Shown: piece after piece, positions 26,105-35,058 of the stretch
Position numbering within the stretch: the first letter of the stretch is position 1
Layout: every line of letters begins with the position of its first letter
NCBI GenBank assembly: GCA_028277885.1
Contig: JANQFK010000067.1
Location: 1 to 64,000, forward strand
From: Myxococcota bacterium
GTDB taxonomy: Bacteria > Myxococcota_A > UBA9160 > UBA6930
Direction of reading: 5' to 3'
Length of the DNA stretch: 64,000 bases
The notes under the pieces: model-generated
What the model was told of the DNA's origin: nothing
Database searches by the model: none
What the model saw: the letters and a program-made list of their open reading frames with translations, nothing else
Position numbers and translations under genes: made by a program

Positions 26105-26880
26105 TCGAGGCGCGCGGCCTCACCAAGCGCTACGGCGACCTCGTCGCCGTGAACGACGTGTCCTTCGAGGTCGGCTCCGGCGAGGTGGTGGGCTTCCTCG
26201 GGCCCAACGGGGCGGGCAAGACCACCACCATGCGGATCCTGACCGGGTTCGTGCCGGCCACCGACGGCACCGCGAAGATCGCCGGCCACGACATCTTCGA
26301 GGACCCCCTCGCCGCGCGTCGCGCCATCGGCTACCTGCCCGAGACCCCTCCCCTCTACCCCGAGATGGACGTCGCCCACTACCTCACCTACGTGGCCAGG
26401 CTGAAGGACGTGCCGCGCGGCCGGCGCAAGGGGGCCGTGGACCGCGCCATGGAGCGCTGCGGCCTCGCCGACGTGCGCCGGCGCGTGATCGGCTCGCTCT
26501 CCAAGGGCTACCGCCAGCGCGTCGGCCTCGCCCAGGCCATCGTCCACGACCCGGCGGTGCTGATCCTCGACGAGCCCACGGTGGGCCTCGACCCGATCCA
26601 GATCCGCGAGATCCGCGGCCTGATCGCGGGGCTCGCCGACAGCCAGGAGGGCGGCACCGGCCACACCGTGATCCTCTCCACCCACATCCTGGCCGAGGTC
26701 GAGGCGATCTGCCGGCGCGTGATGCTCATCAACGCCGGGCGCAAGGTGCTCGACGGCCCGCTCGCGGAGCTGACCCGGGACGGCCAGCGCCTCGAGGACG
26801 TCTTCACCCGGGTCACCCTGAGCGACCAGGCCGAGGCCTCCGCGGGCGGGACGGCCGAGGCCGCGGAGGCCGCGCAGTGA
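26101..26880 (+). CDS. ABC transporter ATPase (GldA/CcmA-like)
   Basis: A 259-residue ATPase with GPNGAGKTTTMR Walker A (about 36), YLPETPPLYPEM Q-loop region, SLSKGYRQRVGLAQAIVH signature, VLILDEPTVGLDPIQI Walker B and ILSTHILAEVEAIC H-loop. The KGYRQR form of the signature is typical of the multidrug/GldA-type ATPases acting with ABC-2 permeases. A short Ala/Glu-rich tail is not part of the fold. It is coupled by four-base overlaps to the TetR gene before and the permease after. The substrate is not predictable; export or assembly of an envelope component is likely. Confidence 0.92.
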   Translation: MIEARGLTKRYGDLVAVNDVSFEVGSGEVVGFLGPNGAGKTTTMRILTGFVPATDGTAKIAGHDIFEDPLAARRAIGYLPETPPLYPEMDVAHYLTYVARLKDVPRGRRKGAVDRAMERCGLADVRRRVIGSLSKGYRQRVGLAQAIVHDPAVLILDEPTVGLDPIQIREIRGLIAGLADSQEGGTGHTVILSTHILAEVEAICRRVMLINAGRKVLDGPLAELTRDGQRLEDVFTRVTLSDQAEASAGGTAEAAEAAQ

Positions 26881-27674
26881 GGCACGTGGGCGCCATCGCC
26901 GGCCGCGAGCTGCGCTCGATGTTCGTCTCGCCGGTCGCCTACGCGATCCTGACCCTGTTCGCGATCGTGGCGGGGTTCTTCTTCCTGGCGAGCGTGCTCG
27001 GCTTCGACGCCCAGGTGGCCGAGGCGCAGCAGTTCCGCGCCTTCGACTACCTGCGCCAGCTCAACCTGAACGACCACGTGATCGCCCCCTTCTACGGGAT
27101 CATGTGGATCGTGCTGCTGTTCCTGGTCCCGGGCATCACCATGGGCCTGTTCGCCTCGGAGAAGACCAACGGCACCCAGGAGCTGCTGATGACGAGCCCC
27201 ATCACGATCTGGGAGCTCGTGATCGGGAAGTTCCTGGCCGCCTCCCTGTTCGTGCTGCTACTGGTCGGCATGGTGGGGATCTTCACCGGCATCCTGTTCT
27301 TCTTCGGGGACCCGGAGCTTCCGAAGGCGGCGTCGGGGCTGCTGGGGCTGACGCTGGTGGCGCTCTCCTACGTGGCCGTGGGCTCCTTCGCGTCCTCGGT
27401 GACGCGCAACCAGCTGATCGCCTTCTTCCTCTCCCTGGTGCTGCTGCTGATCCTGTGGATGCTCTCCATCGTGGCCGATCTCGGCGCCGGCGGCGGCGCC
27501 ATCGCGTCCGACGGCCTGGTCTCGCGCAGCATGCGCTGGCTCTCCTCCGCGGACCGCTTCGAGCAGATGGTGCGCGGCCTGGTGGACACCAAGGACCTCG
27601 CCTACTTCGGCTTCATGATCGGGACGTTCCTGATCCTCACCAAGGCCTCCATCGAGTCCGTGAGGTGGCGCTGA
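26877..27674 (+). CDS. ABC-2 type permease (GldF-like)
   Basis: A 265-residue integral membrane protein with six hydrophobic segments (about 15-40, 72-92, 115-140, 148-172, 178-200, 238-258). It has the family block GITMGLFASEKTNGTQELLMTSPITIWELVIGKF around residue 80-115, as in GldF and NosY-like permeases. GTG 26877 overlaps the ATPase stop by four bases. It forms the membrane part of the transporter with the ATPase before and the auxiliary protein after. GldF was named from gliding Bacteroidetes, but homologues occur widely in non-gliding bacteria, so gliding should not be assumed. Confidence 0.9.
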   Translation: MRHVGAIAGRELRSMFVSPVAYAILTLFAIVAGFFFLASVLGFDAQVAEAQQFRAFDYLRQLNLNDHVIAPFYGIMWIVLLFLVPGITMGLFASEKTNGTQELLMTSPITIWELVIGKFLAASLFVLLLVGMVGIFTGILFFFGDPELPKAASGLLGLTLVALSYVAVGSFASSVTRNQLIAFFLSLVLLLILWMLSIVADLGAGGGAIASDGLVSRSMRWLSSADRFEQMVRGLVDTKDLAYFGFMIGTFLILTKASIESVRWR

Positions 27675-29305
27675 TGGGGGCCACGGCTTCGCTGCTCGGC
27701 TGGCTCGGCTTCGTCTTCATCCTGTTCGGGATGATCGGGGTGGTGCTCCAGGTCTTCTCCGGCGGCCTGTTCTGGTCCCGGGACCAGCTCTGGGTCTGGG
27801 GCAACCTGGTGCTGGGCCTGGTGCTGCTCGGGGTGGGGCTGGCAGGCAACCTCGAGGGGCTGCGCGAGCGCCTGCGCAGCGGCGAGGCGCGCCGCGCCGG
27901 CAAGTACGGCACCAGCGCGGTGCTCAGCGCGCTGCTCGGCGTGGTGCTGCTGGGCCTGCTGGCCTTCCTGGCCGAGCGCTACCACACGCGCTTCGACTGG
28001 ACCGAGAGCGGCACCCACTCGCTCTCGGGGCAGACCCTGAAGGTGCTGGAGGGGCTCGAGCGCGACGTCCAGGTGACGGCCTTCTACACCGCGGTCTCGG
28101 CCATCCGCGCCCGGGACGTGCTCGACCGCTACAGCTACGCGAGCGAGCGCTTCCAGGTGACCTTCGCCGACCCCCAGGCCCAGCCCGGCCTGGTGCGCCG
28201 CCTGGGCGTCTCCGAGGAGAGCCTCTCGGGCGGCGTGGTCCACATCCAGATCGGCGACGAGTCCGTCGAGGTGAAGGACCTCGAGGAGCAGGCGCTCACC
28301 AACGCGCTGGTGAAGCTCACCCGGCTCGAGCGCAAGAAGGTCTACTTCCTCGAGGGCCACAACGAGCGCCCGCCCGAGGGCGAGGGCAGCGACGCCGCCG
28401 AGGGCCTGGCCTTCGCCGCCAAGGCCCTCGAGAACGAGAACTACGTCTGGGAGAAGCTCTTCGTGGCGGCCCGGGGAGAGGTCCCCGAGGACGCGGACGT
28501 GGTGATCGTCGCCGGCCCCACCCGGCCCCTGCACCCCGCCGAGCGCGCCGCCCTCACCCGCTACCTCGAGCGCGGCGGCTCCCTGATGGTGCTGATCGAT
28601 CCGCGCGCGAACACCAACCTCGGCGAGGACCTCGCGACCTGGGGCGTGCGCCTCGGCGACGACGTCGTCGTGGACCGCTTCCAGGGGCTGTTCGGTCGGC
28701 CGGTGTCGCCCTTCGCGGCGGAGTACACCCCGCACCCCATCACCGAGGGGCTGCGCGAGGCCACGCTCTTCCACGTGGCGCGCAGCGTCGAGGCCGGTCC
28801 CGAGGCCGAGGCGGCCTTCACCACCCTGGTGCGCACCAGCGAGCAGTCCTGGGCCGAGCGCGACCTCGAGCTGTTCTTCGCCGACGGCCGGGCGGAGCTC
28901 GACGAGCGCGACCTCGCGGGCCCGGTCCCCCTGGCGGTGGCGGGCACCGTGGCCCTCGACGGGGCGGTGCCCCAGGCCCCCGGGGAGGCCGGCGAGGGCG
29001 AGACGCCCGAGGTCTCGACCGCGCCCGAGGCGCGGCTCGTGGTCTTCGGCGACTCGGACTTCGTCACCAACGGGCTGATCGAGCAGTTCCGCAACCGCGA
29101 CCTGTTCGTGAACTCGGTGAACTGGCTGCTCGGCGACGTCGAGGCCATCTCGATCCGGCCCCAGCCGGCGCGGGCCAGCCGTCTCGCGCTCTCCGGCGAC
29201 CAGTTCCTCCAGCTGCGCGTGCTCTCCCTCTTCGTGCTGCCCCAGGCCATCGCGATCCTCGGCGTGATCGCGTGGTGGTGGCGCCGGCGCGCACCGGGTC
29301 GCTGA
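27674..29305 (+). CDS. GldG-like ABC transporter auxiliary protein
   Basis: A 543-residue membrane protein starting at ATG 27674 (TGATG junction; an in-frame GTG at 27665 is an alternative). It has three N-terminal hydrophobic segments (about 5-27, 35-57, 78-100), a large extracytoplasmic region (about 105-505) of the ABC_transp_aux/GldG type with HSLSGQTLKVLEGL, VVIVAGPTRPLHPAERAAL and RGGSLMVLIDPRAN blocks, and a final helix (about 515-540). GldG acts with GldF and GldA as one transporter. The extracytoplasmic domain has a glutaminase-like fold in relatives but no catalytic triad is evident here. Confidence 0.88.
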   Translation: MGATASLLGWLGFVFILFGMIGVVLQVFSGGLFWSRDQLWVWGNLVLGLVLLGVGLAGNLEGLRERLRSGEARRAGKYGTSAVLSALLGVVLLGLLAFLAERYHTRFDWTESGTHSLSGQTLKVLEGLERDVQVTAFYTAVSAIRARDVLDRYSYASERFQVTFADPQAQPGLVRRLGVSEESLSGGVVHIQIGDESVEVKDLEEQALTNALVKLTRLERKKVYFLEGHNERPPEGEGSDAAEGLAFAAKALENENYVWEKLFVAARGEVPEDADVVIVAGPTRPLHPAERAALTRYLERGGSLMVLIDPRANTNLGEDLATWGVRLGDDVVVDRFQGLFGRPVSPFAAEYTPHPITEGLREATLFHVARSVEAGPEAEAAFTTLVRTSEQSWAERDLELFFADGRAELDERDLAGPVPLAVAGTVALDGAVPQAPGEAGEGETPEVSTAPEARLVVFGDSDFVTNGLIEQFRNRDLFVNSVNWLLGDVEAISIRPQPARASRLALSGDQFLQLRVLSLFVLPQAIAILGVIAWWWRRRAPGR

Positions 29306-29308
29306 GGC

Positions 29309-30799
29309 GTGAACCCCCGCACCACGGCGATCCTGGCCCTGCTGGTCGCGGCCCTGGGTGCCTTCGTCTACTTCTACGAGATCCGCGGCGGCGAGGAGCG
29401 CGCCGAGGCCGAGGCCGAGAGCAAGCGGCTGTTCCCGGGCCTCGAGGCGCCGTCCATCGAGAGCGTCACGCTGCGCACCAGCGACGACCAGACCGCACGG
29501 GTGGAGCGTCTTCCCGACGGTGGCTGGCGCATCCGCGAGCCCCGGGACTTCCCCGCCGACGGCCCCGCCGTGGAGGGCCTGGTCTCGGCCCTGGCCCAGC
29601 TCACCAGCGAGTCGGTCTTCGAGGAGCCCGCCCCCCTCGAGGACTACGGTCTGGGCGACGACCCCGTGGTGCGCTTCCGGGTGGGCGAGCTCGAGCGGGT
29701 CGTGCGCCTCGGGGACAAGACGCCCGTGGGCGGCAACACCTACGTCGCCACGGCCGAGGACGTGCCGGTCTACGCCGTGCCGACCTACCGCACCAGCGCC
29801 CTGGTGAAGCGCTTCGAGGAGCTCCAGGACAAGCGCATCGCCAAGTTCGACCCCAGCGCGGTGCGAGGCGTCGAGGCCACCTGGCGCGGGGGCGGCGTGA
29901 AGCTCGCGCGCGAGTCCGAGGATGCGGACTGGCGGCTCGTGGCCCCGGTGGAGGGCGACGCCGACGCCGAGACCGTGGACGACCTGCTCTCGACCCTCTC
30001 CTTCCTGCGCGCGAGCGGCTTCCTCGCGGATCCCCCGGGCGACGCCGAGCTGGGCCTCGAGAGCCCCGAGTTCCAGGCGGTGCTCGAGCTGGCCGCCGCG
30101 GCCGAGGACGCCGAGCCCCGGCGCCTCGCCATCGCGGTGGGGTCGAGCCTCGACGGGGAGAACCGCGCGGTGCGCGGCGCCGAGGAGACGCTGCGCTACA
30201 GCATCGCGGCGGACCGCCTCGACGACCTGCCTCGGCGCGTGGGGGCCTACCGGTTCAAGGAGCTGGCGCGCTTCGACGTGGGCGACGCGCGGCGCGTCGA
30301 GCTGGTCTTCCACGACGCGAAGGCGGCCCAGTCCTCGCTGGTGACCGCCGAGAAGGGCGACGCGGGCTGGGAGGCGAGCCCCGAGCCGATGGACCCGGCC
30401 AAGGTGGCGTCCCTGGTGGCGCGCCTCGCGCGGCTGCGCGCCGAGGACGTGATGGCCGACGGCATGGACGCGGTGGGGATCGAGGCCCTGGGCCTGGATC
30501 CGCCGCGCGTGCTGCTGCGCGTGCTGGGGGAGGCGTCCGGCGAGGGAGCCGAGGCGCCAGTGCTCGCCGAGGTGAGCCTGGGCCGGGCCCTGCCGGGCAA
30601 GGGCATCCCCGGTCGCCGCGCCGACCGCGACACCCTCTACTGGCTCGACTACGACCTCGGCGAGGACGTCCCCATCAACCTCGAGGCGCTGCGCAACCGC
30701 TTCCTGGCGCAGCCCGAGCCCGGGCTCGCCGGCGACGAGCCGGCCCGCGACCTCCCGGGCCTCGGCGAGCCGGAGCTCGACCCGCTCGAGTCCCCCTGA
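29309..30799 (+). CDS. DUF4340 domain membrane-anchored protein
   Basis: A 496-residue protein with an N-terminal signal anchor (about 5-24, TAILALLVAALGAFVYFYEI) and an extracytoplasmic beta-rich region containing repeated DUF4340-type units: RLFPGLEAPSIESVTLRTSDD, WRIREPRDFPADGPAVEGLVSAL, YGLGDDPVVRFRVGE and so on, up to about residue 450. DUF4340 genes habitually follow GldF/GldG-type genes, as here, where GTG 29309 comes four bases after the GldG-like stop. Its role is unknown; it is presumably an accessory subunit in the periplasm. It converges on suhB with 16 bases between, where CCCGCCGGCGGG (30801-30814) could form a hairpin. Confidence 0.88.
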   Translation: MNPRTTAILALLVAALGAFVYFYEIRGGEERAEAEAESKRLFPGLEAPSIESVTLRTSDDQTARVERLPDGGWRIREPRDFPADGPAVEGLVSALAQLTSESVFEEPAPLEDYGLGDDPVVRFRVGELERVVRLGDKTPVGGNTYVATAEDVPVYAVPTYRTSALVKRFEELQDKRIAKFDPSAVRGVEATWRGGGVKLARESEDADWRLVAPVEGDADAETVDDLLSTLSFLRASGFLADPPGDAELGLESPEFQAVLELAAAAEDAEPRRLAIAVGSSLDGENRAVRGAEETLRYSIAADRLDDLPRRVGAYRFKELARFDVGDARRVELVFHDAKAAQSSLVTAEKGDAGWEASPEPMDPAKVASLVARLARLRAEDVMADGMDAVGIEALGLDPPRVLLRVLGEASGEGAEAPVLAEVSLGRALPGKGIPGRRADRDTLYWLDYDLGEDVPINLEALRNRFLAQPEPGLAGDEPARDLPGLGEPELDPLESP

Positions 30800-30815
30800 G
30801 CCCCCGCCGGCGGGC

Positions 30816-31616
30816 TCAGCCCGAGCGGCGCAGCACCTCGCGCATGGCCTCGTGGATGTGGCCGTTGCTGGCCAGGATCTGCACCGCCGAGCCCGCCAGG
30901 GCGCGGCCCGCGAAGTCGCTCACCCGGCCGCCCGCCTCCTCCACGATCAGGCTCCCGGCCGCCACGTCCCACGGCTGCAGCTTGAGCTCCCAGTAGCCGT
31001 CGAGCCGGCCGCAGGCCACGTAGCACAGGTCGAGGGCGGCGCTGCCGTCCCGGCGCAGGGCCCGCGAGGACTTCAGGAAGTCGCCGAAGTGGTCGAGGTT
31101 GTCGATCTCGCTGGCGCGGCGGTCGTAGGCGAAGCCCGTGGCGAGCAGCGCGCGCGAGAGCTCCGGCTCCTCGGTGACCGAGATCGGCCGGTCGTTGCGG
31201 AACGCGCCCGCGCCGCGCACCGCGTGGTAGAGCTCGTCGAGGAGCGGGTCGTACACGACGCCGACCTCGGACCGGCCCGCGCGCTCCACGCCGATGGAGA
31301 CGCAGAAGCGCGGGTAGGAGTGGGCGTAGTTGGTGGTGCCGTCGAGGGGGTCGATCACCCAGCGCCACTCGGCGCCGGGGCGGTCCTGGCCGCCGCCCTC
31401 CTCGGCGAGGATCGCGTCGCCCGGCCGCTCCTTCTCGATGGCGGCGACGACCAGGGCCTCGCAGGCGCGGTCCACCTCGGTGACCAGGTCGACGGCGGCG
31501 CTCTTGGTGTCGATCTCGTGATGCTCCTCGTAGCGCTCGCGCTGGAGGGCCCCGGCCTCCCGGGCGAGGCGGCGGGCGAGGGCGAGGATCGCGTCGCGGG
31601 CGCCGCCGCCGCTCAC
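30816..31616 (-). CDS. suhB: Inositol-1-monophosphatase family protein (SuhB)
   Basis: A Mg-dependent phosphatase of 266 residues from GTG 31616 (four-base overlap with tatD). Both signatures are present: ILAEEGGG (about 72), DPLDGTTNYAHSYP (about 90) with the metal-binding Asp residues, and WDVAAGSLIVEEAGGRV (about 217). SuhB enzymes hydrolyse inositol 1-phosphate; in E. coli SuhB also joins the rRNA antitermination complex, which cannot be judged here. It is the last gene of the holB-metG-tatD-suhB run. Confidence 0.93.
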   Translation of the reverse strand: MSGGGARDAILALARRLAREAGALQRERYEEHHEIDTKSAAVDLVTEVDRACEALVVAAIEKERPGDAILAEEGGGQDRPGAEWRWVIDPLDGTTNYAHSYPRFCVSIGVERAGRSEVGVVYDPLLDELYHAVRGAGAFRNDRPISVTEEPELSRALLATGFAYDRRASEIDNLDHFGDFLKSSRALRRDGSAALDLCYVACGRLDGYWELKLQPWDVAAGSLIVEEAGGRVSDFAGRALAGSAVQILASNGHIHEAMREVLRRSG

Positions 31617-32407
31617 GGGGCCTCGGCCAGCCGGAACAGGCGCCGCGCATTGGCGGCGGTGGCCCGCGCCACCTCCTCGACGGGCCGCCCGTGCACCCGC
31701 GCCAGGGTCTCGCCCACCACCGTCACCCAGGCCGGCTCGTTGCGCCGGCCGCGGTGGCCCTCGGGCGCGAGCAGGGGCGCGTCGGTCTCCACCAGCAGGC
31801 GGTCGAGGGGCAGGGCGGCGGCCACGTCGCGCAGGCCGCGATCGCGCTTGAAGGTGAGGATGCCCGAGAAGGAGATCCAGAGCCCGGCGTCGAGGGCGCG
31901 GCGCGCGAAGGGCAGGTCGTGGGTGTAGCAGTGCAGCACGCCCTCGAGGGCCCCGCCGCCCTCGCGCCTCCAGATCGCGAGCAGGTCCTCGTAGCCCTCG
32001 GGCCCACGGTCGCGCACGTGGATCGAGACCGGCAGGTCGAGCTCCCGGGCCCAGGCCAGCTGCTCCGCGAAGACCTCGCGCTGGATCTCCTTCGGCGAGT
32101 TCAGGTACCAGAAGTCGAGGCCGCACTCGCCCACGGCCACCACGCGCGGGTGGGCGAGCCAGGCGCGCAGCTTCTCGCGGCCGGCGTCGTCGAGGGTCTC
32201 GGCGTCGTGGGGATGCACGCCCACCGTGGCATGGATGGCCGGGTCGGCCTCGGCCAGGGCGAGGGCCCGGGCGTTGTGGTCGACGCCGTAGCCCGCCCCG
32301 ATGGCGAGCATCCGCTCCACGCCGGCCTCCCGGGCGCGCGCGATCACCGCGGCACGGTCCTCGGCGAACTCGTCGGCGCTGACGTGGCAGTGGCTGTCGA
32401 TCCACAT
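31613..32407 (-). CDS. tatD: TatD-family metal-dependent hydrolase
   Basis: A 264-residue TIM-barrel DNase of the TatD family. Metal ligands are visible: HxH in SHCHVSADEF (His6, His8), VGECGLDF (Glu, about 95), SIHVRD (His, about 131), LHCYTHD (His, about 156) and ETDAPLLAP (Asp, about 206), followed by RRNEPAW. TatD enzymes act as 3'-5' DNases and in D-aminoacyl-tRNA editing-like reactions. The gene is often found beside metG and holB, as here. ATG 32407 follows the metG stop by 10 bases. Confidence 0.94.
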   Translation of the reverse strand: MWIDSHCHVSADEFAEDRAAVIARAREAGVERMLAIGAGYGVDHNARALALAEADPAIHATVGVHPHDAETLDDAGREKLRAWLAHPRVVAVGECGLDFWYLNSPKEIQREVFAEQLAWARELDLPVSIHVRDRGPEGYEDLLAIWRREGGGALEGVLHCYTHDLPFARRALDAGLWISFSGILTFKRDRGLRDVAAALPLDRLLVETDAPLLAPEGHRGRRNEPAWVTVVGETLARVHGRPVEEVARATAANARRLFRLAEAP

Positions 32408-32417
32408 CAGTCGTGCA

Positions 32418-33974
32418 TCACTCGGCGGCCGGGCTCTCGATGCGCGGGAAGAGGGCCGCGCCCTTGGTGGTGGCCGTTCCCGCGGCCAGCGCGTCCCAGC
32501 GCTTCGCATCCTCGGGCAGCCGCGCCGTGGCGAGGGCGTCGGGGATGCCGAGGCGCTCGAGCAGGGTGGCGGCCGCCTCGGGCAGGAAGGGCGCCAGGAG
32601 CAGCGCGATGCCGCGCAGGGACTGGCAGACCGTGTAGAGCGTGGTGCGCACCTCGGCCTCGCGCTCGGGGTCCTTCGCGGCCTTCCAGGGCGCGCGGGCG
32701 TCGAGGTAGCGGTTCGCCGCGTCGACGGCGCGGAAGATCGACTCGAGGGCGCGATGGGCCTCGAGGGCGCGCACCGCCGCGTCCACCTCGTCGGCGGCGC
32801 GGGCCGTGGCGTCGGCCACCTCGCGCTCGAGGTCCCCGGTCTCGCCGGGCTCGGGCACCCGGCCGTCGCAGTAGCGCGCCGTCATGTTGAGGGTGCGGCT
32901 CGCCAGGTTGCCCAGGTTGTTGGCGAGGTCCGCGTTCACGCGGGTCACCAGCAGCTCCTCGGTGAAGCCGGCGTCGAGGCCGTAGGACATGTCGCGCAGC
33001 AGGAAGTAGCGGAAGGCCTCGAAGCCGTACTTCTCGCGCATGGCCCCGGGCGAGATCATGTTGCCGAGGCTCTTCGAGACCTTGCGCTCGTCCACGTTCC
33101 AGTAGCCGTGCACGCTCAGGTGCCGGTAGGGCGCGATGCCCGCCGCCCTCAGCATGCAGGGCCAGAACACGCCGTGGGGCTTCAGGATGTCCTTGCCGAT
33201 CAGGTGCTCGACGCCGCCCCAGCGCTTCTCCCAGTCCGGGTCGTCGGGGTAGCCGAGGCCGGTCAGGTAGTTGATGAGCGCGTCGAACCAGACGTAGCAG
33301 ACGTAGTCGCGGTCGAAGGGCAGCTCGATGCCCCAGTCGAGGCGCGACTTGGGGCGCGAGATGCAGAGGTCCTCGAGGCCGCTGCCCTCGCGGAGCATGG
33401 CGAGGACCTCGTTGCGGTAGCGCTCCGGGCGGATGAAGTCGGCATGGTCCCGGATGTGGTCGGCGAGCCAGTCGAAGTACTTCGACATGGTGAAGAAGTA
33501 GTTGGACTCGCTGCGGGGCTCCGGGGCGCGCTCGTGGTCGCGGCACAGGCCGTCCACCATGTCGCGCTCGGTGAGGAAGCGCTCGCAGCCCACGCAGTAG
33601 AGGCCCTCGTACTCGCGGAACTCGACGTCGCCGGCCTCGTGGACCACGCCCAGGACGTGCTGCACGGCGCGCACGTGGTCGGGGTCGGTGGTGCGGATGA
33701 AGCGGTCGAAGCCCAGGCCGAGGTCGCGCCAGGTCTGCTCGAACAGCGCCGAGATGCGGGCCGCGAAGGCGCTCGGCGACTCCCCCGCCGCCGCCGCCAC
33801 CTCGGTGATCTTCTCGCCGTGCTGGTCGGTGCCGGTCAGGAAGAAGGTCTTCTCCCCGGCGAGGCGGTGGTAGCGGGTCAGGGTGTCGGCGACGACGGTG
33901 GTGTAGGTGTGGCCGATGTGGGGCTCGGCGTTGGGGTAGTAGATCGGCGTGGTGACCGAGAACCAGTCGCTCAT
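32418..33974 (-). CDS. metG: Methionyl-tRNA synthetase
   Basis: Class I aminoacyl-tRNA synthetase of 518 residues. The HIGH motif is at residues 19-22 (AEPHIGHTYT) and the KMSKS loop reads KVSKS (about 297, DERKVSKSLGNMI). A single zinc knuckle is present (CVGC and CRDH, about 127-150). The anticodon-binding helical domain extends to about 490. The C-terminal tRNA-binding (Trbp111-like) domain found in many MetG proteins is absent, so this is the short form. ATG 33974 overlaps the holB stop by four bases. Confidence 0.96.
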   Translation of the reverse strand: MSDWFSVTTPIYYPNAEPHIGHTYTTVVADTLTRYHRLAGEKTFFLTGTDQHGEKITEVAAAAGESPSAFAARISALFEQTWRDLGLGFDRFIRTTDPDHVRAVQHVLGVVHEAGDVEFREYEGLYCVGCERFLTERDMVDGLCRDHERAPEPRSESNYFFTMSKYFDWLADHIRDHADFIRPERYRNEVLAMLREGSGLEDLCISRPKSRLDWGIELPFDRDYVCYVWFDALINYLTGLGYPDDPDWEKRWGGVEHLIGKDILKPHGVFWPCMLRAAGIAPYRHLSVHGYWNVDERKVSKSLGNMISPGAMREKYGFEAFRYFLLRDMSYGLDAGFTEELLVTRVNADLANNLGNLASRTLNMTARYCDGRVPEPGETGDLEREVADATARAADEVDAAVRALEAHRALESIFRAVDAANRYLDARAPWKAAKDPEREAEVRTTLYTVCQSLRGIALLLAPFLPEAAATLLERLGIPDALATARLPEDAKRWDALAAGTATTKGAALFPRIESPAAE

Positions 33975-34882
33975 CGCGGTGCCGCCTCGCGCAGGGCGAA
34001 GAGCGCCCGCTCCGCGACCATCTGGGGGTTGGCGTTGCGCTGGGCGAGGGAGCGCCGGCACTCGCCGAGGGTCGCGAAGGCGTCGAGCTCCCGGTCGAGG
34101 TCGCGGGCGCCCTCGGCCACGGCGGCGTGGACCCGCCGCCGCAGCCAGTCGCCCGCCGTCACCAGCAGCCGGCCCACCGCCTCGGCGGCCGGCGCGCGCG
34201 GGCCCCGGAACTCCTCGGCCCAGTCGATCAGGTCCGGCAGGTCGCTCGTCGGCAGCTCGTCGAGGCGCTCGCGGAGCTCGGCCACCTCGGGCGCCTCCTC
34301 GTCGCTCGCGGCCTCGGCGGGGAAGCGCACGCGCTGGCAGCGCGAGCGCACCGTGGCCAGCAGCCCCGCCGACGAGCTCGCCACCAGCACCAGGGTCGTC
34401 TCCGGCGGCGGCTCCTCGAGCAGGCGCAGCAGCGCGTTCTGCGCCTCGACGTTCAGCCACTCGGCGTCGGCGATCACCGCCGCGCGGCGCCCCTCCCCGC
34501 TGGCGCGCAGGCGCAGGGCGGCCTGGAGGGCGCGCACCTGGCCGATCCGCACCCGCGTGTCGCCCGCGCCGCGCTCGACCCAGTAGAGGTCCGGCTGGTC
34601 GCCCACGTGGCGCAGCAGCGGCCCGGACTTCCCGGCGCCGTCGAGGGGGATCTCCTCGCGTCCGGCCGAGAGCCGGCAGCTGCGGCACTCCTCGCAGGGC
34701 CGGGCGCCCGCCTCGCCGGAGCAGCCCAGGCCGCGCACGAACCACAGCGCCGCCTCGCGCGGGGCCTCGCCGGGCCCCGAGAGCAGGTAGGCGGAGTGGA
34801 TGCGGTCGGTCTCGAGGCAGCGGGCCAGCGGCGCCCGGGGCTCCCCGGGCGCCCCGGCCGCAGGCGGCTCGGGGATCTCCAT
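33971..34882 (-). CDS. holB: DNA polymerase III delta' subunit
   Basis: Clamp-loader subunit, 303 residues from ATG 34882. It has the AAA+ fold without a proper Walker A (SGPGEAPREAA), as expected for delta', and a zinc module (CSGEAGARPCEECRSC, about 53-68). Further blocks: RIGQVRALQAALRLRASGEGRRAAVIADAEWLN-type segment and NALLRLLEEPPPETTLVLV with the SRC-like motif VRSRCQRV. A TAGATT hexamer (34896-34891 on this strand) ends 8 bases before the start, implying a very short leader. It heads an operon with metG, tatD and suhB. Confidence 0.9.
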   Translation of the reverse strand: MEIPEPPAAGAPGEPRAPLARCLETDRIHSAYLLSGPGEAPREAALWFVRGLGCSGEAGARPCEECRSCRLSAGREEIPLDGAGKSGPLLRHVGDQPDLYWVERGAGDTRVRIGQVRALQAALRLRASGEGRRAAVIADAEWLNVEAQNALLRLLEEPPPETTLVLVASSSAGLLATVRSRCQRVRFPAEAASDEEAPEVAELRERLDELPTSDLPDLIDWAEEFRGPRAPAAEAVGRLLVTAGDWLRRRVHAAVAEGARDLDRELDAFATLGECRRSLAQRNANPQMVAERALFALREAAPR

Positions 34883-34959
34883 GGGCGGCGAATCTAGCGG
34901 GCCTTCCCCGCCGGGTCGTGCGCTCGCACGCGCCTTTCCAACCCCTCGTCGGAGCGCGC

Positions 34960-34999
34960 GAAATCGGCGCTCAAGTCGAGCCCGCCACGCGCCGATTTC
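34960..34999. promoter_or_regulatory. Inverted repeat upstream of bactofilin
   Basis: GAAATCGGCGC (34960-34970) and GCGCCGATTTC (34989-34999) are perfect 11-base inverted arms separated by 18 bases. The element lies 59 bases before the bactofilin ATG and 77 bases before the divergent holB start. It is more AT-rich than its surroundings. It may be a two-site operator or an RNA hairpin in a leader; no regulator is identified. The rest of 34883-35058 shows no gene. Confidence 0.4.
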
Positions 35000-35058
35000 C
35001 TCCCTCGTTGCCCATCCCGCAGGGCCACGCACGCGGGGCTGGGTGGAGGAGCACCTTC

